A DNA stretch of 64,000 nucleotides, taken from NCBI GenBank assembly GCA_035578175.1, contig JAQMRL010000012.1, forward strand, positions 25,459,238 to 25,523,237, given 5' to 3'. Origin of the DNA: Catonia carolina (lineage: Eukaryota; Arthropoda; Insecta; Hemiptera; Achilidae). Under the pieces are notes generated by a model. The model ran no database searches, had not been told where the DNA came from, and worked only from the letters and a program-made list of their open reading frames with translations. Position numbers and translations under genes: made by a program. Positions within the stretch are counted from its first letter, which is position 1. Every line of letters begins with the position of its first letter. Shown one piece after another: positions 45,945-57,475 of this stretch.

Positions 45945-45985
45945 AGGTTCAAACCAGCTTTTTGGCTATTGACCTAAACACTTAT
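45945..45985 (+). repeat. Family B 3' end fragment
   Basis: AGAGGTTCAAACCAGC and GGCTATTGACCTAAACA. Positions 45985-46900 hold only AT-rich DNA and an inverted repeat at 46533-46566 (AAAACTAATGTCATA with TATGACATCAGTTTT). Confidence 0.6.
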
Positions 45986-46919
45986 GTTGGTATGGATGTA
46001 CAGAATTTTGTGTTCCTTGAACAGTTTGAAGGTTACGGGAATGTTAAGTTGGTTTTCCAATCTTTTTAACGATTAAGAAGTGATAATATTATGACTAAAT
46101 AAAATTGGATCTGAAAAAACGGAGTGATAACATTTTCCCTTATGTCTTCAAATATACAAATGAATTTGCATTTAAAATCACTTCTACTTAAATTTCTTAA
46201 GATTTTGGTTATTGAGAAGAAAAGTAAATGTACTCTTGAATAGAATGCACTAGAATGATAATAGTGGATACTGAAAAGGATTCCTCTATTCCCCCGAACA
46301 TTTCCCCCAACCTTTTTAGTATTTTTATATAAAAAGTAAGTATTTTTTTTCTATACTGTGTAAATGTGCTAACATTTAAAGGTAATGGATACGCCATTTT
46401 ATTTCCCACAACCAAAAAGGAATGAAGGAAAATGCTTTTCCTACTTCCAAAAGAAAAAGGAAATAACAGAAAGTTCTTTTTATTATAACATAGAATAACA
46501 TTTGGGTAGATTGAAGGTAAATGAAGAAAAATAAAACTAATGTCATAATAATATGACATCAGTTTTATCTGTTTTTTTTTATATAATAAAAGAAATGAAA
46601 AAAAATTTTCTTAGTTATGTCTTGTTCAATGTTGGTTCTGTAAAGCCAACGATTCCATTAAGTATTTTTTCTCTGACATCAATTCAGTGACTGTCAATTT
46701 TTGCTTTCTACCTATATCTTTCGTCCTGCATGAATTTAACGAAGGAATGTATTGTAACAATGTACAATAATAAATTGTGTATTTTATGAAGTGTTGTGTA
46801 TTGAGCAGGGATAATGGATTGGGATAAATCCACCAGTCTTAAAATTATGCACTACACATTTAAATTTGTTCTGTACATTTGTAAATATGTAACTAAAAAG
46901 AGTACTCTATACCTTAACC

Positions 46920-47868
46920 CAGTGATTTGCAACCTCGGGGCCGTGGTCATATTATAGGGGGGTCGCGAAACAATAATGAAATCATTTAATCATTTTATGA
47001 GAATAAATTATGTATTATAAACTTACTTTCAAAAATTTTACATGCAATAAGTACACTTACTTATAAAGAAAACAAATTAATCATTAATTAATTATTAATG
47101 TGATGGTTGCATTTTTGTTTTTAATTTAAAATTTTCTTCATCCGTGGATCTTCGTTAGATACATATAAAAGTAAATTTGTTCTCGAGTGATAACGTACGA
47201 TTCCTATATGTAGTTTTTAGAGCAACCATATAGGAAAACCCCTTTTCACAGAGATAAGACGTAGAAAAAGGTGGTAATATTTCCTGTGCTTCTGTGACTA
47301 AATTTCCATATTCATGTCGTTGAGCAAGCTAAAACGTATTTAAATCTTCAGATGCAAATTGCAGTTATAGCGTTTTGTCGCCAGATATTTTGACGAGTCG
47401 GTCGTGAATCACAACTGGTAACTTAGCTGCGGCAAAACCGTTTTCATAAAACGGATTCAGTATCCATTTGTTTGAGAAATCATTTTTATCTTCCGGGAAA
47501 TACTCTGTCAATTGAGTTTTTAGCTCACGCAAATGCACGTACACATCAAATTGGAACTTGTGCATTGCTCATGTATGAGCACGTCATAATGCATGTTCAT
47601 ACACGTCGCTACTATAAGTATAAAAGTAGCAATAGTTGTATGCAAATTTTTTTTGTTATTGTCTGTATTTTCTTTAAAGACATAAAATTAGTGCAGTTTG
47701 ATTACAAAATAGTAAAAGAAAAACATTTTACATTTATAATTACAGTCAAAATTCAATTATTAATAGTAAGACTTACTATTATTATCGGGGGAGGGGGGTC
47801 GCGAAATATTAATTTTATTTAGTTTTACTATTTGTGGGTCGCAGAGCAAGAAAGGTTGAGAATCACTG
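46920..47868 (-). mobile_element. hAT transposon with 8-bp target duplication
   Basis: CCTTAACC lies at 46912-46919 and 47869-47876. The ends are CAGTGATTTGCAACCT and, in reverse, CAGTGATTCTCAACCT. At 949 bp it is a deleted derivative keeping the 3' part of the transposase. Confidence 0.9.
47095..47565 (-). pseudogene. hAT transposase C-terminal relic
   Basis: The minus frame contains LRELKTQLTEYFPEDKND, WILNPF, VIHDRLVKISGDKTL, then after two stops HEYGNLVTEAQEILPPFSTS, YLCEKGFSYMVALKTTYRNR and KTKMQPSH. These correspond to the C-terminal dimerisation region (normally SYLCE.GFS...KT.YR.R) of ZBED/SCAND3-like hAT transposases. Two or three stops, no indel apparent. The catalytic N-terminal part is absent. 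Confidence 0.8.
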
Positions 47869-47980
47869 CCTTAACCCATTATGACGAGTCAGACTCCCCG
47901 CTCCCATCCCTTGACTATCTTGGACGTTAGTTGCTCGCTGCGCATTAATAATGTAGTTAATTTCGGTTATTTGTAATAGT

Positions 47981-48070
47981 TCTGAGAGAATCCGGTTGAT
48001 TCTCTCAAAACGTGTGTGTATTCTGTCTGAGAGAATCCGGTTGATTCTCTCAGAACGTGTATGTATTCTG
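47981..48070. repeat. 45-bp direct repeat, two units, each with a hairpin
   Basis: Units begin at 47981 and 48026 and are almost identical. Each contains GAGAGAATC-CGGTT-GATTCTCTC. They translate in phase on the minus strand as a 15-residue repeat. Confidence 0.85.
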
Positions 48071-48413
48071 TCCATGATTTCTGTTGTCGGTGTAGAAACT
48101 AACAGTGTCACGTGAATTTTATTGTTTACAAAATAAGTTCCGGATATAATATTGTAACCTTTCAAACACAATAATTGAAATTATTAAATTGTTACTATGA
48201 CGTTACCATGACGAAGATTTTGAAATTAAAATTTTAAATTTGAATAAACTCATCAAACAAGAAGGGAAATATTTTTCTGCAATTTTCACATTTTTTAAAA
48301 AGATAATATCCATGTAAATGGATTTATTTTATTTTACATTTTGTAAAATAAAAAAGCTAAATAAAAAACTTTTCATTTAGAACAACCAATAACCAATTTT
48401 TGATGCTCTATTT

Positions 48414-48635
48414 TTACTGATAGATCATCAAAATTTGGTCAGTCAATGGAGACCCGGGCAAGTTTTCTATAGGGGCATGTTTTCCAACGTGTAATAATTT
48501 GATAATGAGCCGGTAAATCGCTGCACTTATTATAGTGACCGATGCGGCAACACTCCAAGCAGTTGTCAACGCCAGTTTCAGTTTGATATCACCATGCGTC
48601 TTGAAAAGAGGATAATAATTTATGTTATTTTTCAT
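48414..48635 (-). CDS. Small ORF with one membrane segment, possible first exon
   Basis: The minus ATG at 48635 opens 73 codons. After a short polar head comes a hydrophobic segment (ALTTAWSVAASVTIISAAIY), then basic residues and IENLPGSPL. The layout resembles an N-terminal membrane anchor followed by a Pro/Gly hinge, as in microsomal P450s, but similarity is weak. CA|GTAAAA just before the stop could be a splice donor. No downstream exon was found. Confidence 0.25.
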   Translation of the reverse strand: MKNNINYYPLFKTHGDIKLKLALTTAWSVAASVTIISAAIYRLIIKLLHVGKHAPIENLPGSPLTDQILMIYQ

Positions 48636-49054
48636 CGGCGAGTAAACTATTCACATTATTACTTTATCAGTGATAAAATTCACACGTATTGGATGTTTTC
48701 TTAACGTACGAGTATGTCGAAAAAAACTATTTCTGTATTTAGTTATATTATTCATTTTGTAAATAAATGCCTTTTTCTATATTTAACCTTCAAGTTTGGC
48801 GACGGGGCATGTTCTCCAGTAACACACGGAGAAAATTTTCTCATCTAGAAAACTAGGCAAACAAAACGTGGGTTCAGTGTACAGCATATACAAAAAATGA
48901 GCACATGACGCATGTACAAATGAAAAACTTTGTTTTATATTTTTGTTTATTGTTATAGCGATACTGTTGAAGATTATTCATAAGAAGCCCTACGAAAACA
49001 TCCAGAAACATTAGAAACAACTTTGCAATAAAATTTAGTGTTTAATTAATTATA

Positions 49055-49465
49055 TTATTGTGATACATCCTTCTTTAGGTCACCAGCCGAAAGGCTGGGT
49101 TGAACCTGTAGAGGTTTCCCTAAGTAAAACGAGGAAAGAGGTGGTTTACCAATGCCTTCCTCACTGAGTGGAAAAGTACGCAAATCAGCATGCCGGGCCC
49201 TCTGAAAAGCACATATTTTCCACTCTGTAAATGACACCTTTACTTCATTCACCACAGGGTCTGGCTGTATAATGAAATTCATTACTTTCAGAGGAAATAA
49301 CTCTGATTAATGTCTTTTACACCTCTACCTCTTATTCTTAATCTTAAAATGACTCAGTCAATTAATTGGCTGACTATGTGATAAAAAACAGAACTATTTA
49401 TTTTAGCCCGGCAACTAACAGATTGAGTGTAAATAATTTGACGCTCCACCTGCGTCTGTCATGAG
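49055..49465 (-). mobile_element. Family B, full copy
   Basis: TTTAGGTCACCAGCCGAAAG to GACGCTCCACCTGCGTCTG. The shared frame reads QPDPVVNEVKVSF from codon 7. The tail is short. Confidence 0.75.
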
Positions 49466-49529
49466 CAAAATTTTTATACATGAAGTCCTCTAAATAAAAA
49501 ACGTAGTATAATTTTATTTTTGAATTAAA

Positions 49530-50108
49530 ACAAAAAAGCTCGACTGAGCTAGTCAAAATTTAAAACAATGATGATTGTATTTATGGGATTTTTTCTCATG
49601 GGATTGTGTACCTTCTCTGGGTTCTTGAAGGTCAAACAATTAATCAATATTACTACCTTGAGGTACTTTCTAAACTACGTCAAAGTGTAAGGAAAAAATG
49701 TCCTGAAATGTGGAAGGAAAATCATGGGTTCTCCACCAAGACAATGAGCCAGCTCATTCCGCGTTATCTGTCAAGAGATTCCTAGCCAAGTACAGCATCT
49801 CAGTGTTAGAACATCCACCATATTCACAAGATCTTGCACCATGTGACTTCTACCTGTTCCCTAAGATGAAATCTGCATTAAAAGTGATAAGATTTGAGTC
49901 TGGAAGATGTAAAAGAGAAAGAGGCACGTGTCCTGAAGGAGCTGACAGAAGATGACTTCCAGCACTGTTTCCAACAATGGAAAATTCGCATGGAGCGTTG
50001 TAGGGATAGAGAAGGAGTGTATATTTAAGGTGACAATAAGTGATTATGTATAAAATAAAAATAAAGTTGTTTACAACGTCAGTCTCGTTATTTAATAGTT
50101 ACACCTCG
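49530..50108 (+). mobile_element. Mariner element, 5'-truncated
   Basis: The right end TAATAGTTACACCTCG is followed by TA and matches the TIR at 34294. There is no left TIR; homology begins near KKARLS at about 49537. Confidence 0.8.
49537..50028 (+). pseudogene. Mariner transposase C-terminal half (DD34D)
   Basis: Frames give SKFKTMMIVF, then KSWVLHQDNEPAH (second Asp), LEHPPYSQDLAPCDFYLF (third Asp, 34 residues later) and, after an indel at about 49900, LEDVKEKEARVLKEL, FQHCFQQWKIRMERCRDR and EGVYI, then stop 50026-50028. The first catalytic Asp lies in the missing part. Positions 50111-51840 show no feature except a GC-richer stretch at 50640-50790 with a GCCGGTACGCATACCGG palindrome. Confidence 0.8.
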
Positions 50109-51844
50109 TACTTTAAGGAAAGTATCAAAAGAGCAGTCATGAACCGGAAGTCAAGGTTATGCCTGTTTTTCCTGCAAAACTAAGAGTGTAACTCTTAGGT
50201 GTAAGTGTAAACAGCTAATGCTTTGCGTAATTCAAAGTGTTACAATATGTTAAGTTGCTCCAATAAGCAACATGAGAATGTGGAATTATTTGTTATTAAT
50301 GGATTTTTTATTTTGAATTTAAGGGAACTATTATAGAATTAAATGAATTTACTCCTTTCTACCGATTCCGTTTTTTGTACGTATTCCAGTTTACGTACAA
50401 GACTTCCCTGTTATTTTTGAATTATTGTGTTCATTACTTAGTTAATGTGTTTAATTTAATTTAATTCAATTTAATTTCATTCTATTTTTTTAATTGTCGT
50501 GTTAATGTGTTTTAAAACATAATCTTTTTTTAATTTTATGTTATCGTTAAATTAAATCTAGTTTAATTTCATTCTTACAACTTGAATAATATTTATTCAA
50601 GTTATGGTTTAATACTTTCTTTAAAACGTCTATGGCTGATAAGTAGTGGCCACTTCTAGGTCTGGCCGGTCAGTGCCCAAAGTATTGTGTAATAACATAT
50701 TTTTCCCACTTTGGCCCGTCGCTGCTCCCAAAATGTGAGGTGTCCAGCCGGTACGCATACCGGTCGGATTTCGGACCTTAGCCGTTACATATTCATTGAC
50801 TGGGCTATATTATTCGTTACCCTCGCATGCTAGAGACCAGAACAACACAAACATGTTAACTATTCACCAGGCTTATATGAAATAGTAACCGAACAATAGC
50901 TACAACTATTACTAACGTAATATATCCTAATAATCGTAACCTTACAATGTTTTATATCTAAAGTTTGGCATACTCATTATGTGATATGAATTTAATTTTT
51001 AAATTGTTGCTTATAACAAAAAATTTCTAAAATGTTTTAATTTTCTAGTTGTATTTATATACGCCAACCAAATTGTTTCAAACTCGTTTAAGACTGAATC
51101 TATATAGCCTTTATGGTTGGAATATATATACTGAGAAATTTATATCCCTTAATAAGTAAAGCGAGAAAACGCTTGAATCTGATCGAATTTTCTAGTTAAA
51201 AGGCAGGTAGGTATGATAGAACCTCAATCAAAATTAGATTACGCAGCGCTTGCTTGTGATTGAAATTTTGGTGTAGTGAAGAAGAAGAAGAAGAACCAGC
51301 AGAAGAAGAACACTTGCCTTGCGTGGAGAAGCATCTAAAGCTCTCTCCAATGTTCGTTATACCTATACTATTATACTTCAACGTTACTCCTTGCTAACTC
51401 ATCGATATCATTTAACTTCCTCCTTCTTCATCCAGATAACTTAAGCCAGTATTACCTTTCCTATTAGATTTATGGTTGATTTACTAAAGATTATTATCAA
51501 TTATTATTATATTGCTTAAATTGTTAATTATCTCTACAATAATAGGATATCTTTGTGATGTTAAATCTGAAAATCACCTTCCCAATTCTCGATAGATGTG
51601 AGGTACCTCCTGAATCGGTATTTCCCAAAGCAATAGATTGGATAGTCATGATCTAAAATGAGTTGATTTTTGTATTTACAGATATATTAGAAATATTTTT
51701 TCACAAGACTTAACAAGGGTTTTGTTTATTGGTAACAAGACAAAACTTATAAACATACAATATTTTGTAATAATTAAACATAGGTTCGTACGGTAACTGA
51801 GTTTAATCAATAATAAACATACTTTTACAATCATTTATTGACAA

Positions 51845-52100
51845 AATTAATCTTCTTCTTCTTCTACCGCCTACGGATTTGGCGCTACACCTGTTCCAGT
51901 CTCAAACCACCTTTTCCTTGGTCTACTCAAGCTTCTTCTTCCATTTGGGCAATATTGCAATGCTTGGACTGTAACCCTTTCTCTTTCATTCTTTTGACAT
52001 GATTTTTCCATCGAGTCCTGTATCTTCTCATATTCTCTAGGATGGTTTCGTCTCGACCCAGTTCTCTCCTGATGTCACTACTACGAATTCTAATTAACTA
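51845..52100 (-). pseudogene. LINE ORF2 C-terminus
   Basis: The minus frame reads RSSDIRRELGRDETILENM, RRYRTRWKNHVKRMKEKGY and, after stops, DWNRCSAKS. This block follows RT in RTE/Jockey-like insect LINEs. The 3' end has GAAGAAGAAG. Confidence 0.6.
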
Positions 52101-52448
52101 CCTCTTCTAGTTTTTGTAAATGATTTTTGCAACGTTATTTAAATATTCTTCTTTTTTGAAGGGCAGTACGCAGACACTAACTTTAATGTAAATTAACGAG
52201 TAAATCCAATTGAAAACTAATTTCCATTAAAAATTTAGAAAATCTGATTTACGAAAGTTAATAACTGTATTTCTTTTCAGTAAATTTTCGTTTTAGTCTT
52301 GATGAAATTTAAAAAAAAGTATTAAATAAAATATATTCAATATATTAAGAAGATGGTACTCTATTTTACTATAAATGTTTTAACTGTTGTAGCTATAATA
52401 ATACTAAAGTAAGTAAATGACTGGTAAAAAATATCTGTTATAAATTAA

Positions 52449-52765
52449 ACCCCCGGGGTTGATATAGTGGTAAAGTCATTCCCGCGAGTCAGCTATTTAC
52501 CGGCTGATGTAGGCAGACGGAGGTTCCGTGGTTCAAATTCTAGTAAAGGTTGTTGTTACATTTACGGATTAGAATGCTATACAGTAGTTACCGGTTTACG
52601 TTAACAATGGCTGGGATCCAATAAACCATACTTTCTGAGGAATGGTCGGCCTGAGTCTATACAAGACCCTCATATAGAAGCGATAAATATTATCTTGCTC
52701 ATCTCATTGGGTCATGCGGTAGCTAATTTTTTTAATCGAACAGATTGCAACATAAGTACTCAGTT
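52449..52765 (+). mobile_element. tRNA-derived SINE, diverged full copy
   Basis: CCCGGGGTTGATATAGTGG, B box GGTTCAAATTC and the body GGAATGGTCGGCCTGAGTCT match the 29664 copy at lower identity. Positions 52770-53210 show nothing recognisable. Confidence 0.8.
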
Positions 52766-53213
52766 AGGGTAAAAACTAGTTAAAAGGAAGGTTTGTTATT
52801 TTAGAACAAACAGATCCTGAAAAAGCCCAGAATAAAGGTCACAATAAAATGAATAACATATTTTTAATAGGTCTCCTGGGAAATTAAAACTAGTAGAAAT
52901 ATTTGTTTTTATTTTGATTCCTTCTACCATGTGGTAAAATGGTAAAAGTGTTAAAATAATTTCGATTAGCAATCAGACCGCAGGTAAAAAACAGTTTGCT
53001 CCTTTGTAGTAAGTTAGTTATTACGAGTGCTGTGAATGGATTTACTCCTGATGGGCTATTACGAAATAGTGTCGGGACCAGTTTCGATGTACGTTAAGAG
53101 GGCGTGTGTGTACGCGTGGAAGTGGTTGTAAGTTTGTAATTATTTGATTGAAGTAATCAAATTTTCATTTATTTTTAGTCTAAGTTTAATAATTAAATGT
53201 AATTTATAATTTA

Positions 53214-53588
53214 GGAGTTTGATGGAAAAAGGGCCTATCTGCAAAACCGACATATTGAGAAAATGATACTTTAATTATTTTGTAATAAACATTGGTTTGG
53301 ATTGCAATAGAAGTAGGCGAACAGATATGTATATCTATATAAAATTTGAATTTTTACTACTGAGAAACTACACAAAATTATAATACTAATACTAATTATA
53401 GTTTGTATTATACTAATAAAAATTTTCCTGCCTTGCATGACATTCTAAATATCGTCGTCGCATCGTTTAGAAAAAACATAGAGATATGAAACTTTGTACA
53501 AATACAGAGAACATCATGGCGGACTCAATAAACACTTAGACGGGAAAAGGGCCTATAGTATTTTAGGTTCTTTTTTCCATCAAACTCC
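53214..53588. mobile_element. MITE, PIF/Harbinger-like
   Basis: TTA lies at 53211-53213 and 53589-53591. Inverted ends GGAGTTTGATGGAAAAARRR. AAGGGCCTAT occurs inside both ends. 375 bp, no coding. Positions 53592-54245 hold nothing recognisable. Confidence 0.75.
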
Positions 53589-54251
53589 TTAATTTTACTA
53601 CTAAATAATAATTATACATTTAAAGGGCGTTTGTTTATTACTTATTAAACCCAGATCCCAAACGAATCAAAGTTAGATGTTGCAATTCTTTCTTTCCGTA
53701 GATATTCATTTAGAAAAAGCTGTAGTAAAAATTCAAAATTCACAACTTATATTTTCAAATTTCGGTTGAATTGTTTTTATGGTAATTTCTTAAATAGATT
53801 GAATTTCATTAAAGAGATGCTTCACGAGAAAACTTTCATGACAAAGTTTATAACTGCACTCAAACTTCAATTATCATTTCTCTTTAATCCGGTGAGCTTC
53901 ATCATATTGTTTCACGTTGTAGAGAGGTAGATATGAATTGTTTATTGTGAAAGACACATACGCACGAACACCCGCTAACGAATATACGTGTGTACTCATT
54001 TAATGTATACCTTAACAAGGTTGGGGTGCATTAATTTCAAATATCATATAGTCTTTGGTTGTAATATTGTAAAATATTCATGTTGCTCCGATACCTGCTT
54101 TATGAATTTGAAATAACGTGCATGCCGTTAATAATACTCAGCACTAAAACATACGCCGCATTTCCATCTGTTCGCAAAGTACGATTTATACAAATTGCCT
54201 TACATGACAATGCCTACCATACATGACAATATGTTTTTTCGTTCAGTTTTT

Positions 54252-54478
54252 TTTTTACTTTCTCTTACTCTACATAGCAATATAAAAGAGGAGGAAAATA
54301 TTGTTTTATTTCCAATTTTTAATATCTAAATTTACTGAAGTTACACATTATTAAGCCCCCTGAAAACAAAACAAAAACAAACATGTATTTAGGGATTGGT
54401 CTGTGTGTAAACAAAATATCTCAAAAACCGGAATAGCGTACGAAGTTGAAATTGAAACTTATGTTAAGTACCACTATG
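54252..54478 (+). mobile_element. Family A 5' fragment
   Basis: ACTTTCTCTTACTCTACATA through GGTCTGTGTGTAAACAAAAT to TAAGTACCACTATG, cut by a GC-rich palindrome. Confidence 0.7.
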
Positions 54479-54481
54479 TTA

Positions 54482-54544
54482 ACGACCACCACCGGGGGGT
54501 CTGGGGGGCCGGTTAGAGCCCCCAGACGTCCCGGTGGTGGTCGT
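54482..54544. repeat. GC-rich 63-bp hairpin
   Basis: ACGACCACCACCGGG and TCTGGGGG pair with CCCCCAGA and CCCGGTGGTGGTCGT, about 26 stem positions with two mismatches. It is very GC-rich in a very AT-rich region. Confidence 0.9.
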
Positions 54545-54549
54545 AACTA

Positions 54550-54635
54550 TACGAAACGGAACAATTTTTTGTAGCTCTGGAACTAGCAGACTTAAGTATA
54601 AATAATTGAACATTCCACCAGCCTGTTATGGGCGT
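54550..54635 (-). repeat. Family B fragment
   Basis: TCTGGAACTAGCAGACTTAA and CATTCCACCAGCCTGTTATG. Positions 54640-55370 show nothing recognisable. Confidence 0.7.
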
Positions 54636-55379
54636 AACGTACACATAATATTAAAGGTTAAAACAAAATTTAGAATATCACTGTTTTAATGTTACAATAA
54701 ATAGTACATAAAAAAATAAAGGGTAAAAGTGAACCTAAAAATAATAAATATGATACTTTGAGTAATATCAAGTTTTTATTACGCCTTCATTTTTAAAAAT
54801 AAGAAAATACTTACCATGTTGGATATCATTTTTTCAGACTTCCATTCGAAAGTTTGGCTTGCGCTACTAAAAACTTACTAGCACTCGAACCTGCTACTGT
54901 TTTTCTCGTTCCCTATTTTTATTTCTTACTTTTCCATATACATGACGTTTCATAATATATAAACCACCTCACCACCTCATTCCATCCTAAAGTAAATTCT
55001 TTCCCTCTCTTTACCATACTATTTCTGGTTGTCTGTTCTTTATGATAAGAAAATGAATTATTGTTTCCTCGTGTTGGTATTTTCTTCTGTGAATATACAA
55101 GCCTGTTTTCTCACTGTTTACAGAATCATAAGAAAATGTTAGTTTTGTTTTCCAATTTCCTATTACGTCAAATTTCATGATATATATAACATGTTCGTAT
55201 ATAAAAGTGAAAGCTTATAAAATACCTAGAGAATTATCAGTAATTCTCTTACTCTCCGATCACTGAGAAACAAGACATTCAGCAAATTTGTTTTTTCTTT
55301 AATATTTTCCATAGTTCATGATTTTCCAGTGTTCAAGGTCATTAAACTGACCATTTAGGCTATATTTTACATTCTCTAG

Positions 55380-55503
55380 CCTATATTAATATTCAGGGAA
55401 GGAAAGTATTGTTTTCATGTCAATTTTTAGAAATCGAGTTTTCAGCAAATATACACGTTGTCAAGCTCCCTAAACCCAAAAAAGTAATTTCAACGGTTTG
55501 TCT

Positions 55504-55537
<34 letters not shown>

Positions 55538-55860
55538 GCGCGTGCGTTCGTGAGTGCGTGCGTGTGTGTGTCACCACATTTTCTATCTTTTTTATGCTCT
55601 ACAACTTAAAGTAAGGGCCATGACTGCTGATATTCAGGGTGGTCTCATGATAAAGTTGCTTTTTTTTTAATTCCAACTTTTATATGCATTCTAGAGCAAA
55701 CGAGTATTATAATTATTATCAAAGTTGTAACATTAAGAAACCTACAATTTTTAATTTTTTTTGTACAACGCTTAGTTTAGCGACCTAAAGTATTCATTTT
55801 CTGTATTTTTTTCATATTCGTTAAAAATTGAGATTTTTCAACATTGTGGCAATACTTTTC
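55380..55860 (+). mobile_element. Family A with internal deletion and (TG)n(CG)n tract
   Basis: GGGAAGGAAAGTATTGTTTT through the microsatellite (55501-55572), then a jump to TTTTTATGCTCTACAACTT, skipping about 150 bp of consensus. Positions 55860-56490 show nothing recognisable. Confidence 0.75.
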
Positions 55861-56489
55861 TTCCTATAGATTCATTTAAGGCAAGTAAAGGTAAAAACTA
55901 AATATCTTACAGGACATTAAAGATTTATGAATGCATATTAAAATATATAGAATCTAACAAGTGAAGTCTAATTTTGATGGAAAATTAAATGCGGAAAACG
56001 TACCTTTTATGAAAATTTTGCCCGGTTATATTTTGTAAAGTTTACTAAAATGGAAAACATGAAAATCTTATCCAGCTACCTTGCGTTTAAATATAATTAA
56101 CATTGATGATTGTATAAATTTTAAGCTTTAATACATTTTAGAAAGCGACTGGGAAAAAGATAAATTAAATATTACGGGGAGGATAAACAAGTGAAATTCA
56201 TCCTTTTCATTTCAAAAAACGTTTTACCGTATTTAATCAGGGTCTTTACAACGTGGAATCATTGGTGACCATATTTATTTAACTTTGGAAAGTTTCAAAG
56301 TAAATTAAATTTATCCGTTCTACTATCTTAATGAGAAATTTCAATACGAGTTAAATTGAGACCGAGTAATCTAATTAGGTTTTTGTCAAAGCATTTATAT
56401 CTTCTAAACGAATCCCTTATATGACGTAATAAACTACTGCTCCTTTCCTGTGTTCTTAGAAGAGGAGTAGACCTCTTTATGTTCTTCCG

Positions 56490-56630
56490 TTTCCTCTTTT
56501 TTTTTCTTTCTTTTTCGTCTCCTCACGTCCTCCTTTTCCGTCTTCTTCTCGTTCTCCTTCACCTAACCTGTATCTCCTTCATACTCCTCTTCTTCTTCTT
56601 CTCCTTGTCTACGTTCTCTTCTCCTATATG
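56490..56630. repeat. Polypyrimidine tract
   Basis: TTTTTTTTCTTTC, CTCCTTTTCC and TTCTTCTTCTTCTCC. Low complexity. Confidence 0.7.
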
Positions 56631-56899
56631 AATATTTATAGGGTAGTAAAATATGGTCTTTATGTCGATTTTTGATAATCGATTTTTATCAAAAATACAC
56701 GTTTTGAGGCCACCTGATTCTAAAATACGAGGTATGTCTAAAAATTCGGTGAGAGGTCTAATATAGTATTTGTATTCAACACTTGAACCAAGGTGACTCG
56801 CATACGTTGGCATGCATCGGAATGTTTGAACATGTTCTCTGTCCGGGATTTGGCGAGGCCGCTCGTATAGCATTGCTGCATTCATTTCAACAGAGTTTT

Positions 56900-57075
56900 C
56901 CAAGAAGTGTGCATTGAAGGACACAGAGCAACGACACAACAGTAAGTTCTGCTTCATATTGAGTAAAACGACGATGGAAACCTATGAAATGTTAATAAAA
57001 GTGTTTACGATTTGTTTGCATGCTTTCGCGCCGGCAAGGCATCGATGGAGGACGAACCGCGTTCGGTCCAGCTGT
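56900..57075 (+). pseudogene. Mariner-like transposase N-terminus, left half
   Basis: Reads SKFCFILSKTTMETYEMLIK, then after an indel FRAGKASMEDEPRS: the HTH_48-type DNA-binding head up to the linker. Ends at the junction. Confidence 0.7.
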
Positions 57076-57475
57076 TAGAATGTACGGCGCAAGTAGTGAC
57101 AAAATCTTGCACGTGCCCAAATATTCATAAATGATGGCTCTTACTTTGCTTTTCGTAAAATCCAATTCTTCTGCTATTAATCACAGAGTCAATCACCGAT
57201 CTTTGGTTAGTAATATTCACACACGTTCAATGTTTTCAGGTATTCAGTTTGTGGATGGCCAGACTGAATGGTGTTCGTCCTTCACTGATTCCTTGTCAGC
57301 GCGAAAGCGTGCAAATAAAAATCGTACACACATTTTCTACCACAACATCCTTTTTGTAAAATTGCACAAACATTTCATTGGTGTCCGTCGCCGTTTTACC
57401 CAATTTGAAGCAAAATTTACTCTTACTCATTACTCTGTGGCTTTTTGACGCATATTACTCAGAAAACTCTGTTGA
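57075..57475 (-). pseudogene. Mariner-like transposase N-terminus, right half
   Basis: The minus strand reads VKFCFKLGKTATDTNEMFVQ, KCVYDF, TKSKVRAIIHEYLGTCKI-like sequence and ILSLLAPYI across several frames. It extends further into the transposase than the left half. The plus-strand 105-codon frame here is its shadow. Confidence 0.65.

Noticed and set aside
46209..46559. 116-codon minus-strand ORF
   Set aside because: Phe/Ile/Tyr-rich as expected of AT-rich DNA, no motif, and the start lies in a palindrome.
57131..57448. 105-codon plus-strand ORF
   Set aside because: Antisense of the mariner-like transposase N-terminus, whose minus-strand reading is recognisable.
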